From: Eisenbergiella porci
GTDB lineage: Bacteria; Bacillota; Clostridia; Lachnospirales; Lachnospiraceae
Reading direction: 5' to 3'
Assembly (NCBI RefSeq): GCF_009696275.1
Contig: NZ_VUMI01000034.1
Location: 1 to 62,508 of the forward strand
DNA length: 62,508 nucleotides
A model generated the notes under the pieces. It saw nothing but the letters and a program-made list of their open reading frames with translations, made no database searches and had not been told where the DNA came from. Shown piece after piece: positions 44,102 through 53,839 of this stretch (position 1 is its first letter; each line of letters starts with the position of its first letter). A program made the position numbers and the translations under genes.

Positions 44102-45838
44102 TCAGAAATACGTATCCACACTGCCAAACATTCTCTTAACCGTCTCATAAGCCAGCTTCGGCCGTCTGTATTCATCCACGATTCCCTTATTATTCATGGT
44201 TCTCGGCCGGCCGCCGAACCAGCTGTCACACACGTTGCAGTCACAGAACTGCCAGAGATAAACGCCGCTGCAGCCCTCCTGCCCGAAAACCGCCTCCAGC
44301 TGTTTTTCAATGGCATAAGCCTGGTATTCCTCAGACCATTTTACCCGCGAAGGTGTGCGGCAGCCATAGATGGCGCCCGCGCCCGTCTCCGTTATCAAAA
44401 ACGGCTTTCCTGCGCCTTCCGATTCCTCCTGAACCCAGTCATAAAGGCCTTTCAGGTAATCCTGTACAGGCGTGTCATGATACCATAAGGGATAAATGTT
44501 ATAGGATACCACCTCAGGCAGTCCGAAACAGATATCCGTTTTAAACTGACAGCTTGCAGAGGAGCGCGGCCGGCTCTGATCCAGCTGGCGGATCAGCTCA
44601 TACTGCTTACGGTAGCATTCCTTTCCATACTCCGTATGGCTTGCGCATTCATTCAGAATCCCCCAGATATAAATGGAAGGATGGTTGTAATGCGCCTCAA
44701 TCATTTCCCGGATACAGTCCTCGCATTGCCGTTCGAAGTTGGGATTTCGCATGTTTTCCTCTGAAAGCCCTCTCGCATGGTTCTCTTCCCATACAAGCAT
44801 GCCTGTTTCATCGCACAGATCCAGGAAAATTTCATCATTGGGATAATGAGAGGTACGCACGGAATTGGCTCCCATATCCTTCATGAGCAGCAAATCCTGC
44901 TGCATGGCCGCAAAAGGAAGGGCGCAGCCAAACTGGGGATGATCCTCATGGCGGCAGAAGGCCTTAAACCTGAGCTTCCGTCCGTTCAGCAGGATATCCT
45001 TCCCCTCAATACGGACTTCGCGGAAGCCTGCCCGATCAATGAGATCGTCCGTTTCCCGGCCCTGCGCATCCAGCAGAACCGCATTCAGCAGATATAATAC
45101 GGGATTTTCCGGACACCACTCCTGCGCCTGCGGGAAAAGTGTTTCCTCCGTCTCAAATCCGCATACGCCGTTTCCTTCTGCCCGCACGGCAGCCTCCGCC
45201 ACCGTCTCTTCCCCAAGGGAAAGCAGGATCCTGCCCTCAAAAGGCGCCGCGGATAAATTTTTCACTTCTCCTTTTATCACGAAATACCACTGCCCGTCCC
45301 TGCGCAGGGGAGTAAAATGCAGCTTCGTAAGGTACGCATCCTTCAGCTCCTCCAGAACCACCGGACGGGTAATTCCTCCGTAGGTCTGGTAATCATTGGG
45401 CACATGCAGCGCCGAATCCGGGCCGAAGGAATTGTCAACGTAGACTCTCAGCGTATGTTCCCCCGCCGGAAGCTCCTTTACCACTGCCGAAAACGGGGTA
45501 TAGGCATTGTAATGCTCCGCTATCCGCATATCATCAAGATATACCTGTGCCGTATGGCTGACCCCCTTAAATTCCAGGCGTATGTTGCCTTCGCAGGCAA
45601 ACCTTCTTTCATAAACAGCCTTTCCCCGGTAGGTTAACGTATCCGGGCAGTTCTCCCAGCAGCCCGGAACTGCGGTTTTCATTTTAACCGGAGCCGTCCC
45701 CTTACCCGGGGCGGCCTCTTTCCCCCCGGCTGTCTCTCCAACCGTTCCTCCCTCTTCAGGCAGCGTTTCAAAATCCCACAGACAGGAGGACAGCTCCTGT
45801 GTTTTCCTGATTCTGTGTGTTGCAAATGTCCGTACCAT
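44102..45838 (-). CDS. Glycoside hydrolase family 2 enzyme (beta-glucuronidase/galactosidase type)
   Basis: This 578-residue enzyme has the three-domain GH2 layout: a jelly-roll sugar-binding domain (TYRGKAVYERRFACEGNIRL), an Ig-like domain and a TIM barrel. The barrel contains LRFKAFCRHEDHPQFG and MGANSVRTSHYPND. The acid/base Glu is in IWGILNECASHT near residue 395 and the nucleophile in PFLITETGAGA near 485. The size and the SHYPND/NEC motifs are closest to beta-glucuronidase-like members. A low-complexity insertion (about residues 28-52) sits in the N-terminal domain. It lies just downstream of an ABC sugar importer, probably in its operon. Confidence 0.9.
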   Translation of the reverse strand: MVRTFATHRIRKTQELSSCLWDFETLPEEGGTVGETAGGKEAAPGKGTAPVKMKTAVPGCWENCPDTLTYRGKAVYERRFACEGNIRLEFKGVSHTAQVYLDDMRIAEHYNAYTPFSAVVKELPAGEHTLRVYVDNSFGPDSALHVPNDYQTYGGITRPVVLEELKDAYLTKLHFTPLRRDGQWYFVIKGEVKNLSAAPFEGRILLSLGEETVAEAAVRAEGNGVCGFETEETLFPQAQEWCPENPVLYLLNAVLLDAQGRETDDLIDRAGFREVRIEGKDILLNGRKLRFKAFCRHEDHPQFGCALPFAAMQQDLLLMKDMGANSVRTSHYPNDEIFLDLCDETGMLVWEENHARGLSEENMRNPNFERQCEDCIREMIEAHYNHPSIYIWGILNECASHTEYGKECYRKQYELIRQLDQSRPRSSASCQFKTDICFGLPEVVSYNIYPLWYHDTPVQDYLKGLYDWVQEESEGAGKPFLITETGAGAIYGCRTPSRVKWSEEYQAYAIEKQLEAVFGQEGCSGVYLWQFCDCNVCDSWFGGRPRTMNNKGIVDEYRRPKLAYETVKRMFGSVDTYF

Positions 45839-45862
45839 CCGTACAGCCTCCTTTTCTTACTC

Positions 45863-45914
45863 TTTAACGTAACTGCAGAACTGTTATTTTTAAAGTAACT
45901 GCAGAACCGCTATT
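45863..45914. repeat. 26-bp tandem duplication between permease and GH2 genes
   Basis: Two near-identical units follow each other: 45863-45888 and 45889-45914. Each contains GTAACTGCAGAAC and TATT, with three or four differences. The second covers the last codons and stop of the permease gene, so the duplication started from that gene end. Confidence 0.75.
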
Positions 45915-46779
45915 CTTTGACGGCCCCGATCATGACGCCCTTTACAAAATGCTTCTGGATGAACGGATACACGCAGAGTATGGGCACCGTGGAAACAATA
46001 ATCGTCGCATATTTTATCGTCTGCCCCACATCCTCCACATCTGTCTGCCCGGTCATGGCTCCCAGCTGGCTTCTGGTGAGAATATCCCTGAGGAAAATCT
46101 GCAGCGGCATTTTGTCCGCATCCCGCAGATATATCATGGCATGGAACCAGGCATTCCAGTGTCCTACCGCATAATACAGCAGGATTACCATAATTGTGGG
46201 CTTGGCCAGCGGCATGATGATCCGAAACAGAATAGTCCAGTCCCCGGCTCCGTCAATGCGCGCCGATTCCTCCAGCGATTCCGGAATCCCCTCAAACCCC
46301 GTTATCATAATCATCAGGTTAAAGGTGCTGACAGCGCCGGGCAGAATCAGGGAAAGCCTGCTGTTTATCATTCCAAGATCCTTAATCAGCAGATAGCCGG
46401 GAATCAGCCCGCCGCTGAAATACATGGTAAAAATAAACATGATAGTAAGCACGCGGCGCAGCATAAACTGCTTTCTTGACAGCACATAGGCCGCCATGCA
46501 GGTCGCCAGGATATTAACCAGCGTTCCCACAGTCACATAAAAAACCGTATTCATGTAGCCGCTGTAAATCGAAGGATTTAAAAATACCTTCTTATAAGCG
46601 CCGAGCGAAAATCCCAGCGGCTTAAGCAGCAGGCTTGAATTGCCCATCAGCTTCAGAGGATCGCTGAAGGAAGCAAAAATGACATATAAAAAGGGATACA
46701 GCGTCACAAGCGAGACAAGCAGCAGCACAAGGCCGTTGCATATCTGGAATACCCCTTCACCCAGATTTCTTTTTTTCAT
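45910..46779 (-). CDS. Sugar ABC permease, YtcP/MalG type
   Basis: This 289-residue permease has six membrane segments and the ABC-ATPase coupling loop ESARIDGAGDWTILFRIIMP near residue 180. FLYVIFASFSDPLKLM in the first outside loop is typical of YtcP. It forms a heteropair with the permease encoded 11 bases upstream. No ATPase gene is present; such importers usually share a distant MsmX-type ATPase. The pair and the binding lipoprotein upstream constitute a glycan-oligosaccharide importer next to a GH2 enzyme. Confidence 0.92.
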   Translation of the reverse strand: MKKRNLGEGVFQICNGLVLLLVSLVTLYPFLYVIFASFSDPLKLMGNSSLLLKPLGFSLGAYKKVFLNPSIYSGYMNTVFYVTVGTLVNILATCMAAYVLSRKQFMLRRVLTIMFIFTMYFSGGLIPGYLLIKDLGMINSRLSLILPGAVSTFNLMIMITGFEGIPESLEESARIDGAGDWTILFRIIMPLAKPTIMVILLYYAVGHWNAWFHAMIYLRDADKMPLQIFLRDILTRSQLGAMTGQTDVEDVGQTIKYATIIVSTVPILCVYPFIQKHFVKGVMIGAVKE

Positions 46780-46789
46780 ATATATACTC

Positions 46790-47710
46790 CTACCATAAGC
46801 TATGTTCTGTCAACCTTTTACAGAGTTTATTTGCAATAAAAAGCAATGTAAGGTTGATGACAGAATTAAACAGTCCCACTGCTGTGGAAAAGCTGTAGCT
46901 TTGATCCACAAGCCCCTTCCGGTAAACATACGTGGAAATTACATCCGCAGTCTCATAAATTGAGGAATTATAAAGCAAAATGATCTTTTCAAAGCCAAGA
47001 TTCATCATATTCCCCACTCTCAGGATAAACATGGTGATGATCGTGGGAAGGATGCCCGGCAGCGTCACATGTATCATCTGTTTCCACCGTCCCGCTCCAT
47101 CCATTCTCGCCGCTTCATACAATTCCGAATTAATCCCCGCTATCGCTGCAATATATATGATGGAGCCCCAGCCGATCCCCTGCCATATATCGGAAATTAC
47201 ATAAATGGGCTGGAAAAAGGAAGGGTTCATCATCAGATTTTGTTTGGGATAGCCAAATAACGTCATCAGCTGTGTCAGGAAGCCGTCCGTAGCCGTAAAC
47301 TGAAGAACCATTCCGGCAATTACCACCGTGGAAATAAAATGCGGCATATAGCTCACCGTCTGCACAAATTTTTTATATCCCTGGCTGCGCACTTCATTTA
47401 AAAGCAGCGCCAGCAGAATCGGCGCAGGGAAGCCGAAAAGAAGATTTTTCAGATTAATGCTCAGGGTATTGCGGATCAGACGTTCAAAATACACGCTTTT
47501 GAAAAATCCCGCAAAATGCTTCAGGCCGGCCCACGGGCTGTGAAGCACTCCCAGCTTGGGGGTATAGTCACGGAAAGCGATCTGCGCTCCGTACATGGGG
47601 TAATAGCAGAACACAAGGTAATAGGCCACAATCGGCAATATCATAAGATACAGTCCCTTATGTCTTTTTACATTCTGCCAGAGCCTGGCAGCATAACTGT
47701 CCTTTTTCAT
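46790..47710 (-). CDS. Sugar ABC permease, LplB/YteP type
   Basis: This 306-residue permease has six membrane segments, with KGLYLMILPIVAYYLVFCYY early, GAQIAFRDYTPKLG, and the coupling loop YEAARMDGAGRWKQMIHVTL near residue 200. The ATG at 47710 is preferred over an upstream TTG because AAGGAG lies just before it. It lies about 60 bases downstream of the binding-protein gene and 11 bases before the second permease gene. Confidence 0.92.
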   Translation of the reverse strand: MKKDSYAARLWQNVKRHKGLYLMILPIVAYYLVFCYYPMYGAQIAFRDYTPKLGVLHSPWAGLKHFAGFFKSVYFERLIRNTLSINLKNLLFGFPAPILLALLLNEVRSQGYKKFVQTVSYMPHFISTVVIAGMVLQFTATDGFLTQLMTLFGYPKQNLMMNPSFFQPIYVISDIWQGIGWGSIIYIAAIAGINSELYEAARMDGAGRWKQMIHVTLPGILPTIITMFILRVGNMMNLGFEKIILLYNSSIYETADVISTYVYRKGLVDQSYSFSTAVGLFNSVINLTLLFIANKLCKRLTEHSLW

Positions 47711-47772
47711 AAAGACTCCTTCTTTCAAACAGGCCCGCAGCTTTTCCCAAAGCCCGGGCCTGCCGGTATCAA

Positions 47773-49371
47773 TTATCTTGCCAGGTATCTGTCATATTCC
47801 GCCTGTCTGATTTCTATCGCCCTTTCAATATTCATGTTCCTGATATTTTCCACAAATTCAGGGAAATTCTCCAGAGGCTCCGTGCCCAGGATGAATTTCA
47901 GCTTGAATTCATCCAGATAGGTCTGAATATCAGTCATGATGGAGTTATATTCCTGCAGCTCCGCATCCGTCATGGTTGCAGGGGGCATATCCTTCACTGT
48001 GGCATCGGGAGTTGCCCAGACTTCCAGGGATTTTTTCTGCACGTCATAAGCATATCCGCCCAGCATATAATCCTTTTCCACCAGGAAGGGCTTATTATTG
48101 CAGCCGGCATAAATAGAGAGCGCTTTTTCGATGGACAGTCCGTCCGGATTATGAAGGACAAAGTCCGTAAATACCGGTTTGCCGTCAACCATTTCATAGG
48201 TCACGCCTTCCTTGCCGTAATTGGCCAGCATATTTCCCTCTTCGCCATAGGTATAGTCAAGCACGCGGGCCGCAGCCTCCGGGTTGGAACAGGTTGCGGA
48301 AATCACACCGCCGATATTATTGATCCGGTAGCTGCTCTGGTCAACAATGAATTTATCTCCCTTATTTAATACAGGGTTGGGGGCGGGCTGATAATTCATT
48401 TCCTTGTTTTCTTCCTGCATGGTCTGTATCTTTCCAAGAGTTCCGCCGGTATAGCCCCATACAAGCCCTGTTCTTCCGCTGGAAATTTTGGCAAAAAAGG
48501 CGTCCGAATCCTGGGTAAAGGCATCAGGATCCAGGATTCCCATGTTCATCCAGCGGTTAAACAGAGTCAGGAAATCCAGATACTTATCCTCAATTGCCCC
48601 GAAATGCACTTTATTATCACCGTCTACATACATCCCTTCTCTGATTCCGAAGCTGTTGACCATAATGTTATAGTTTCCATAAATAAAGGAAAATGCGGAA
48701 TCGCAGCCCTTCTGATCCTTGAAGGCAACCAGAACATCTTCCATTTCCTGAACAGTTTCCGGCATCTGCAGCCCCAGTTCATCCAGCCAGTCCTGCCTAA
48801 TCATATTTCCATTGAAAACAAGCGGGGAATCCGGCTTCCTTATCATAGGTGTCCAGGCATACAGCCCTTCATTATTTTTACACAGCTTATCAACCTCCGG
48901 ATCCGATTCCAGATATGCTTTGAAATTGGGCATGGAGCCGTTATCCATCAGATCGTTAAGCGGAATAATGGAACCGTCCAGCAGCAGCTTCTGCACCCCG
49001 CCGGGAAACGTTGTATCATATTCTATAATAATGTCAGGAAGATCGTCCGTCCCTGCAAGCAATGACAGGGCATCCTTTCCACCCGTACTGTCAACGAACT
49101 GGAGATCTACATTGCAGGCCTCCTCAACCGCCTTCCAATATTCCCAGTCCCCCTGGTCACTGTACAGATCTCCATTTGTCCAATAAGACCAGACTGTGAG
49201 CACAGGCGTCTCTTCTCCCGATGTCGCTGCGCTTCCGGTTTCTTCTTTATTGGAAACGGATGCATCCGCCTGAGTCTGTCCGCTGCTGCCGCAGCCTGTG
49301 AACAGAGACGAAAAAGTCAGCAGGGCTGCCAGCGCGGCAGTTCCTAATTTGCTTGGAAAATTCTTCTTCAT
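47773..49371 (-). CDS. Sugar-binding lipoprotein of the importer, YtcQ-like
   Basis: This 532-residue lipoprotein has a signal peptide ending in the lipobox SLFTGC near residue 27, then a Ser/Ala-rich linker. The binding domain shows VWSYWTNGDLYSDQGDWEYW and landmarks of the large YtcQ class (LNDLMDNGSMPNFKAYLESD). About 500 residues after the linker is the expected length. It is the first gene of the importer operon, divergent from the AraC sensor-regulator at 49626. It captures the oligosaccharide for the two permeases. Confidence 0.92.
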   Translation of the reverse strand: MKKNFPSKLGTAALAALLTFSSLFTGCGSSGQTQADASVSNKEETGSAATSGEETPVLTVWSYWTNGDLYSDQGDWEYWKAVEEACNVDLQFVDSTGGKDALSLLAGTDDLPDIIIEYDTTFPGGVQKLLLDGSIIPLNDLMDNGSMPNFKAYLESDPEVDKLCKNNEGLYAWTPMIRKPDSPLVFNGNMIRQDWLDELGLQMPETVQEMEDVLVAFKDQKGCDSAFSFIYGNYNIMVNSFGIREGMYVDGDNKVHFGAIEDKYLDFLTLFNRWMNMGILDPDAFTQDSDAFFAKISSGRTGLVWGYTGGTLGKIQTMQEENKEMNYQPAPNPVLNKGDKFIVDQSSYRINNIGGVISATCSNPEAAARVLDYTYGEEGNMLANYGKEGVTYEMVDGKPVFTDFVLHNPDGLSIEKALSIYAGCNNKPFLVEKDYMLGGYAYDVQKKSLEVWATPDATVKDMPPATMTDAELQEYNSIMTDIQTYLDEFKLKFILGTEPLENFPEFVENIRNMNIERAIEIRQAEYDRYLAR

Positions 49372-49625
49372 AATTACTGTCCTTCCTTTTTATGAAATGA
49401 TGTTTTATTGAAAATCACTCCGAACCGGCGCGCCTCGTTTCGGTTAATGTCAGTTACAGCATAGCCCGGAAAACCGGCTGCGTAAATCTTGGAAAAAGGA
49501 AATTCATATGTATCTGCCGCAATATTTCAGAAATATAATATTTGTTTAGAAAAATCATACTGGCTTTTATACAGCCTATGGTATACTTATTTTACAGTAA
49601 TAATAACAAAAAGGATGATTGATTT
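49372..49625. promoter_or_regulatory. Divergent control region of the importer and its regulator
   Basis: This 254-base gap contains the promoters of both the importer operon and the sensor-regulator. On the plus strand GGTATACTT near 49579-49587 is a good extended-type -10. AT-rich inverted pieces (AATATTTC/GAAATATAATATT near 49522-49542) could be regulator sites. Confidence 0.4.
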
Positions 49626-51920
49626 ATGAGGCGGCAAACGGATAATAAAAAGAAAAAAACAGGCTTATTCTGGAGAACACTTATTTCCTATGCAAGTGTT
49701 CTGCTGCTTCCCATAATTATCTGTTCCTTCTACTATTTTCACAGCTACAATGCATTAAAGGAACGCACCATTGACAGCCAGCATCTGATGCTGGAAAATT
49801 CCGGCGAGCAGATCAACTCCGTATTCCGTGATGCGATTACGCTTGGCTCCCATATTCAGCTGAATAAATATGTAGTCGCTCTTTCCAACAGCAAAAGCAC
49901 GCCTGGATCCACGCCTGTCATGGACCGCTATTATCTGAAAAAGGATCTGGCGGCCATGCAGATATCCAATGCGCTCATCCAGCGAATCAACCTGTATTTT
50001 CCTGATTCCGGTTATATCGTAAACCCTGTTTCCACTTTTGAAAAGTCCCTGCTGCCTGCCATGGAAGCAAAAAGCAATACCATGACGGACGGCGACTGGG
50101 ATGCGATCGGCAGCGCATTGCAGGAAAACCGTATCATATGCTATGCAAACAGGGAGAAAAACTTCATCGTTATAGCCCAGAACCTTCTGACGGATATCAC
50201 AGGAAAGCCGCTGGCTGTGCTTTGCATCCAGATTGACAACAAAAGCCTGCTGACCCGGCTGCAAAGCCGGCTTCTTCTGGAATATTCCTGCGCCTTTGCT
50301 TTGGTGGATCAGGAACAGCTTCTGCTGGCCGCCGGCAGCAAAGACGACAGCCTTTCCGCCCTGCCCATAGCGGAAATCGCCTCTTACTTCACAGACCGGC
50401 CGGATGCGTCCTTTTATGAGACGAAAAACCAGGGAAAGGTAATTATAAATTATTATCCGTTACAGATTTCCGGTACGGCGCTCATATCCATTACGGAAAA
50501 GAAGGACTACCAGGCCCAGATGACCCGGCTGCTGGAAATCATGCTGCTTACGATTTTGATCTGTATTTTTACAGGCCTTGTGGTAATCATGTATTATTCC
50601 CGTAAAAATTATGAGCCGGTGTCCCAGATCCTGCAATTTATAGGGGATACGGACGAATCTGTGGGGCCGGCCCAAAACGAATATCATCTGATCATGAAAA
50701 TACTTACCGAGAACCGGAATGAAATAGCCAGACAAAAAATGATGCTGAAAAATAATTATCTCCAGAAAATCTTTTCCGGAGAAATAGAATTCAGCCAGAT
50801 ACCGGAGCAGGTTGCCGAACAGTTTTCCTTTAACCTTTCCTTTCCCACGGTCTGCGTCGTGCTGCTTTCCGTGGAAGGGACAGGCAGCCTGAATGAACCG
50901 GAGGGGCTGGCGGGACTGACCGCCTTTACGATCGAAAATGTATTCCAGGAGCTTCTTTCCCCACAGTTTCCTGACAGCCATTTCGGTATCCGCAAAGGAA
51001 AGATTTCGGTCCTGATTCCGGTTTCCGGCCAGCTTGACCGTCCGCTTGTACAGATCGAACAGCTCACGGAAAGGCTGATAGAATTTTTGTCGGATACCTT
51101 CCAGCTTTCCCTGAAAGCCGGAATCAGCAGCCTGCAGTCCCAGGAAAAGATACCAGAAGCCTGCCTGCAGGCGGATACCGCGCTGGAATACCAGAGATTG
51201 TTTGAAACGGGCCGGATCTGTCTCTATGAGACGATTCCCCAGAAACAGATCATAGGCTCCATCCCGCTGAACACCAGCGAGTATATTGTAAATCTTGTCA
51301 CCACGTGTAATCAGGCGCAGATAACCGAATATTTTAATGATATAGAAAAAAATCTTGAAAAATGTGAACTCTCCTGGGCCGACGCCAAGAGCTGCTATTA
51401 TTTCTTTTATCAGGCCACTGTCAAGCTCCGGCTGTACTGCCAGACGCATTACGGCCTGCAGCCGGAGTCCTTAAGCTTCCTGGATGAGTCCTTCTTTTCC
51501 CAGTCTCTGCCCAAAGCGCTCTCCCAGACCTGCCGCGCTTATCTGGCTGCCTGCCGGGAGATTGCGGAAAACTGCAAAAATCCCTCCTATGGACAATGGG
51601 GAAAGGATATCTGCCGCTTTATAGACAATAACTATTTTGATGTTAACATCAATCTGAATACAATAGCCGAACATTTTCAGATTACCCCGTCCTACCTGTC
51701 ACGGAAATTCAGGGAGCAGTATCAGAAAAGCGTTATCGACTACCTTTATGAAGTGCGGATTTCAAACGCCGTTTCCCTGTTGAATGAAACGGATTTAAAA
51801 ATTGCGGACATCGCGCAGATGACCGGCTTTGTGGACAGCAACGCATTTATCCGCATATTTAAGAAGCTCAAGGGGACGACTCCCGGCAAATATAAGGAAG
51901 GTATCCTCCAGGGGAACTAA
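49626..51920 (+). CDS. AraC-family regulator with membrane sensor domain
   Basis: This 764-residue protein has two membrane segments (about residues 18-40 and 300-322) around a Cache-like outside domain. A long cytoplasmic part follows and ends in an AraC double helix-turn-helix: NTIAEHFQITPSYLSRKFRE, then KIADIAQMTGFVDSNAFIRI and KGTTPGKYKEG. This layout is typical of the YesN/YtcQ-linked regulators of Firmicutes, which respond to the sugar or its binding protein. The gene is divergent from the binding lipoprotein and should control that operon and the GH2 enzyme. Confidence 0.92.
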   Translation: MRRQTDNKKKKTGLFWRTLISYASVLLLPIIICSFYYFHSYNALKERTIDSQHLMLENSGEQINSVFRDAITLGSHIQLNKYVVALSNSKSTPGSTPVMDRYYLKKDLAAMQISNALIQRINLYFPDSGYIVNPVSTFEKSLLPAMEAKSNTMTDGDWDAIGSALQENRIICYANREKNFIVIAQNLLTDITGKPLAVLCIQIDNKSLLTRLQSRLLLEYSCAFALVDQEQLLLAAGSKDDSLSALPIAEIASYFTDRPDASFYETKNQGKVIINYYPLQISGTALISITEKKDYQAQMTRLLEIMLLTILICIFTGLVVIMYYSRKNYEPVSQILQFIGDTDESVGPAQNEYHLIMKILTENRNEIARQKMMLKNNYLQKIFSGEIEFSQIPEQVAEQFSFNLSFPTVCVVLLSVEGTGSLNEPEGLAGLTAFTIENVFQELLSPQFPDSHFGIRKGKISVLIPVSGQLDRPLVQIEQLTERLIEFLSDTFQLSLKAGISSLQSQEKIPEACLQADTALEYQRLFETGRICLYETIPQKQIIGSIPLNTSEYIVNLVTTCNQAQITEYFNDIEKNLEKCELSWADAKSCYYFFYQATVKLRLYCQTHYGLQPESLSFLDESFFSQSLPKALSQTCRAYLAACREIAENCKNPSYGQWGKDICRFIDNNYFDVNINLNTIAEHFQITPSYLSRKFREQYQKSVIDYLYEVRISNAVSLLNETDLKIADIAQMTGFVDSNAFIRIFKKLKGTTPGKYKEGILQGN

Positions 51921-51968
51921 TCGGCAGGACGGCGCTTCGCGCTGACCGTAAGGAAGTGATTCAGGAGT

Positions 51969-52010
51969 GCCAAAATCCATCGCCGCAGGCGATTTAGGAT
52001 GGATTTTGGC
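51969..52010 (+). terminator. Nested hairpin 1 after the sensor-regulator
   Basis: GCCAAAATCCAT (51969-51980) pairs exactly with ATGGATTTTGGC (51999-52010). An inner stem CGCC-GCA-GGCG lies within. No T-run follows. It lies 50 bases past the regulator stop and may end its transcript or mark a structured intergenic element. Confidence 0.5.
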
Positions 52011-52032
52011 AATAACTGTGAAGTAATGAACA

Positions 52033-52070
52033 GGTATCCTCCATGCATAAACAGACGCATGGGGGATACC
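52033..52070 (+). terminator. Hairpin 2 after the sensor-regulator
   Basis: GGTATCCTCCATGC (52033-52046) pairs with GCATGGGGGATACC (52057-52070), with one G-T type pair. It is 22 bases past hairpin 1, and CTGAATTTTGG follows. It lies between two convergent genes. Confidence 0.5.
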
Positions 52071-52089
52071 CTGAATTTTGGCTGACATA

Positions 52090-53778
52090 TCACTCTTTTA
52101 CGGCTACTCTGCAAAGCTTTTTATAGAAAGCAATTCCATACAGAATAAAGGTATGATAGCCTTCCAGTTTCAGTTCAGCATCATATTGCCTGTCTTCGAT
52201 CTGAGTCAATGCTTCTTTTGCTTTAGCTCCCAGCTCTGCATAGGTATCTGCGATTTTTATTTCAATTATAATCGCCTTCCCCTCATAGGGTGCGGAAAGC
52301 AGCAGCAGGTCACTTCTCCCCAGGCCGCTTTCCCGATTGGACTTTATTATATATCCGTCCATCATTTTCAACAGCCCGCCAAGAAAACCATGATAGTAAT
52401 CTTCCTTATAGTCATAAAAACTAATGGTCTCCATCAGATTCCCGGACAGTTCTTTTTCCATAACCGCCGCATTTTTCCCAAGGACGGCCTGATACAAAGC
52501 CGAGAAATCCGTCTTTTTAATTCTTTCCTGAAACCAGTCCATTATCGTATTTCTGTAAATCAGCTTTACTTCTGTATTTGGAATCGCCAATTCCAGGTAA
52601 ACAGTTTCACCGTCAAACCGTTCACCCTTTTTTTTCAGGTATCCTGTAAAAAACAGAAAATTCCACAGATTTTCTTCTGATTTATATACTTCATCATAGG
52701 TAATCTCTTCGTGAACCGGCTTTTCTATCACTTCTCCCTCAATCAATGCTTCCATTTCCTGCCTTACGCTGCCATCCGCACGTTCCACCAGTTCCCTGAC
52801 AATACTGTTGGAGGAAGTATTCGCCCAGTATGGCTTCGGAAAAGCATTCTTATCAACAGCCGCCGTTTTCGTATAGTTCAGTACGCTCCACGGATTATAT
52901 ACTTCTGTCTTTCCAAATACATAGCCATCATACCAGCGCCTGACTTCATCTTTCTTGTTACTGATTCCATAGGCTTCCAGAAGCTGTTCCACTTCCGGCT
53001 GGGTAAAACCAAAATGCTCCGCATAATTTACATTAAGGATTGAAATCATTTCCGGATTGTTCAGGCCGGTAAATATACTCTCCTTTGTTATACGAAGACA
53101 GCCAGTGATTACGGCAAATTCCAGGCTGGAATTGGTTTTTAGCGCCGATTCAAAAAAGGAACGGATGAAATCTGTCATTTGTTTATAAAATCCGTTAAAA
53201 TATGCATTTTCCAGTGGAACATCGTACTCGTCCAGAAGGATAATTACATTTCTTCTATAAACCTTTTTCAAACAACGGGTAAGAAATTCCATTGCCATCG
53301 CATAATCAATTCTGGCTGCTTTTTTTCCTCTGATCCGGCAAAAAAGTTCTTTTTCGTCCGGCAGCAGCCTTGCACTTTCAAGCACATCGTCATGGCGTTC
53401 GAATTCCTTTGCAATTTCATTCACCATTGCATCATAAGCCATATTCCAGTCCGGCTGCTTTGCAGACTTTAAGGAAAGGTTAACTACCGGATACCGACCT
53501 TTATGTTTCGTATATTTTTCACCGGCTTCCATAATCTTAAGCCCTTTGAACAAGTTATTATTATCTGTATTCGTATCGCTCACGGGCACCTGCTCAAAAT
53601 AATATCTGAGCATACTTAAACTTAATGTCTTGCCAAAACGTCTCGGCCTCATAAACAGGCTTACTTCACTTCTGTTATCCAGCAGTTCCTTTATCAGCAA
53701 TGATTTATCCACATAGTAAAAGTTGTTTTCTCTCAGTTTTTTAAAATCTTCGATTCCGATTGGCAATGGTCTGTCCAT
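52090..53778 (-). CDS. AAA-ATPase-like plus PD-(D/E)XK nuclease (DUF1703) protein
   Basis: This 562-residue protein is of the AAA-ATPase-like/DUF1703 type that is abundant in gut Firmicutes and Bacteroidetes. The N-terminal part reads LPIGIEDFKKLRENNFYYVD, then LFMRPRRFGKTLSLSMLRYY, a Walker-A-like RPRRFGKT loop. VIILLDEYDVPLENAYFNG is the Walker-B. The C-terminal nuclease-like domain has GRSDLLLLSAPYEGKAIIIEIK (D...ExK) near 500. The cellular role is not established in the family; links to mobile DNA or defence are speculated. It stands alone. The ATG at 53778 follows GCGGGGAT, a moderate site. Confidence 0.87.
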   Translation of the reverse strand: MDRPLPIGIEDFKKLRENNFYYVDKSLLIKELLDNRSEVSLFMRPRRFGKTLSLSMLRYYFEQVPVSDTNTDNNNLFKGLKIMEAGEKYTKHKGRYPVVNLSLKSAKQPDWNMAYDAMVNEIAKEFERHDDVLESARLLPDEKELFCRIRGKKAARIDYAMAMEFLTRCLKKVYRRNVIILLDEYDVPLENAYFNGFYKQMTDFIRSFFESALKTNSSLEFAVITGCLRITKESIFTGLNNPEMISILNVNYAEHFGFTQPEVEQLLEAYGISNKKDEVRRWYDGYVFGKTEVYNPWSVLNYTKTAAVDKNAFPKPYWANTSSNSIVRELVERADGSVRQEMEALIEGEVIEKPVHEEITYDEVYKSEENLWNFLFFTGYLKKKGERFDGETVYLELAIPNTEVKLIYRNTIMDWFQERIKKTDFSALYQAVLGKNAAVMEKELSGNLMETISFYDYKEDYYHGFLGGLLKMMDGYIIKSNRESGLGRSDLLLLSAPYEGKAIIIEIKIADTYAELGAKAKEALTQIEDRQYDAELKLEGYHTFILYGIAFYKKLCRVAVKE

Positions 53779-53839
53779 TTTATCCCCGCTTTCTGCCTTT
53801 CACTGACTGTCTTTCACTGACTCCTTTTACATAACTATC

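Noticed and set aside
52033-52070. tRNA-like or riboswitch structure
   Set aside because: Only two simple hairpins are present, with no conserved riboswitch motifs or cloverleaf.
53179-53472. Long frames opposite the AAA/PD-(D/E)XK gene and many others opposite real genes
   Set aside because: They mirror the codon pattern of a well-supported gene on the other strand and have no ribosome sites or recognisable domains.
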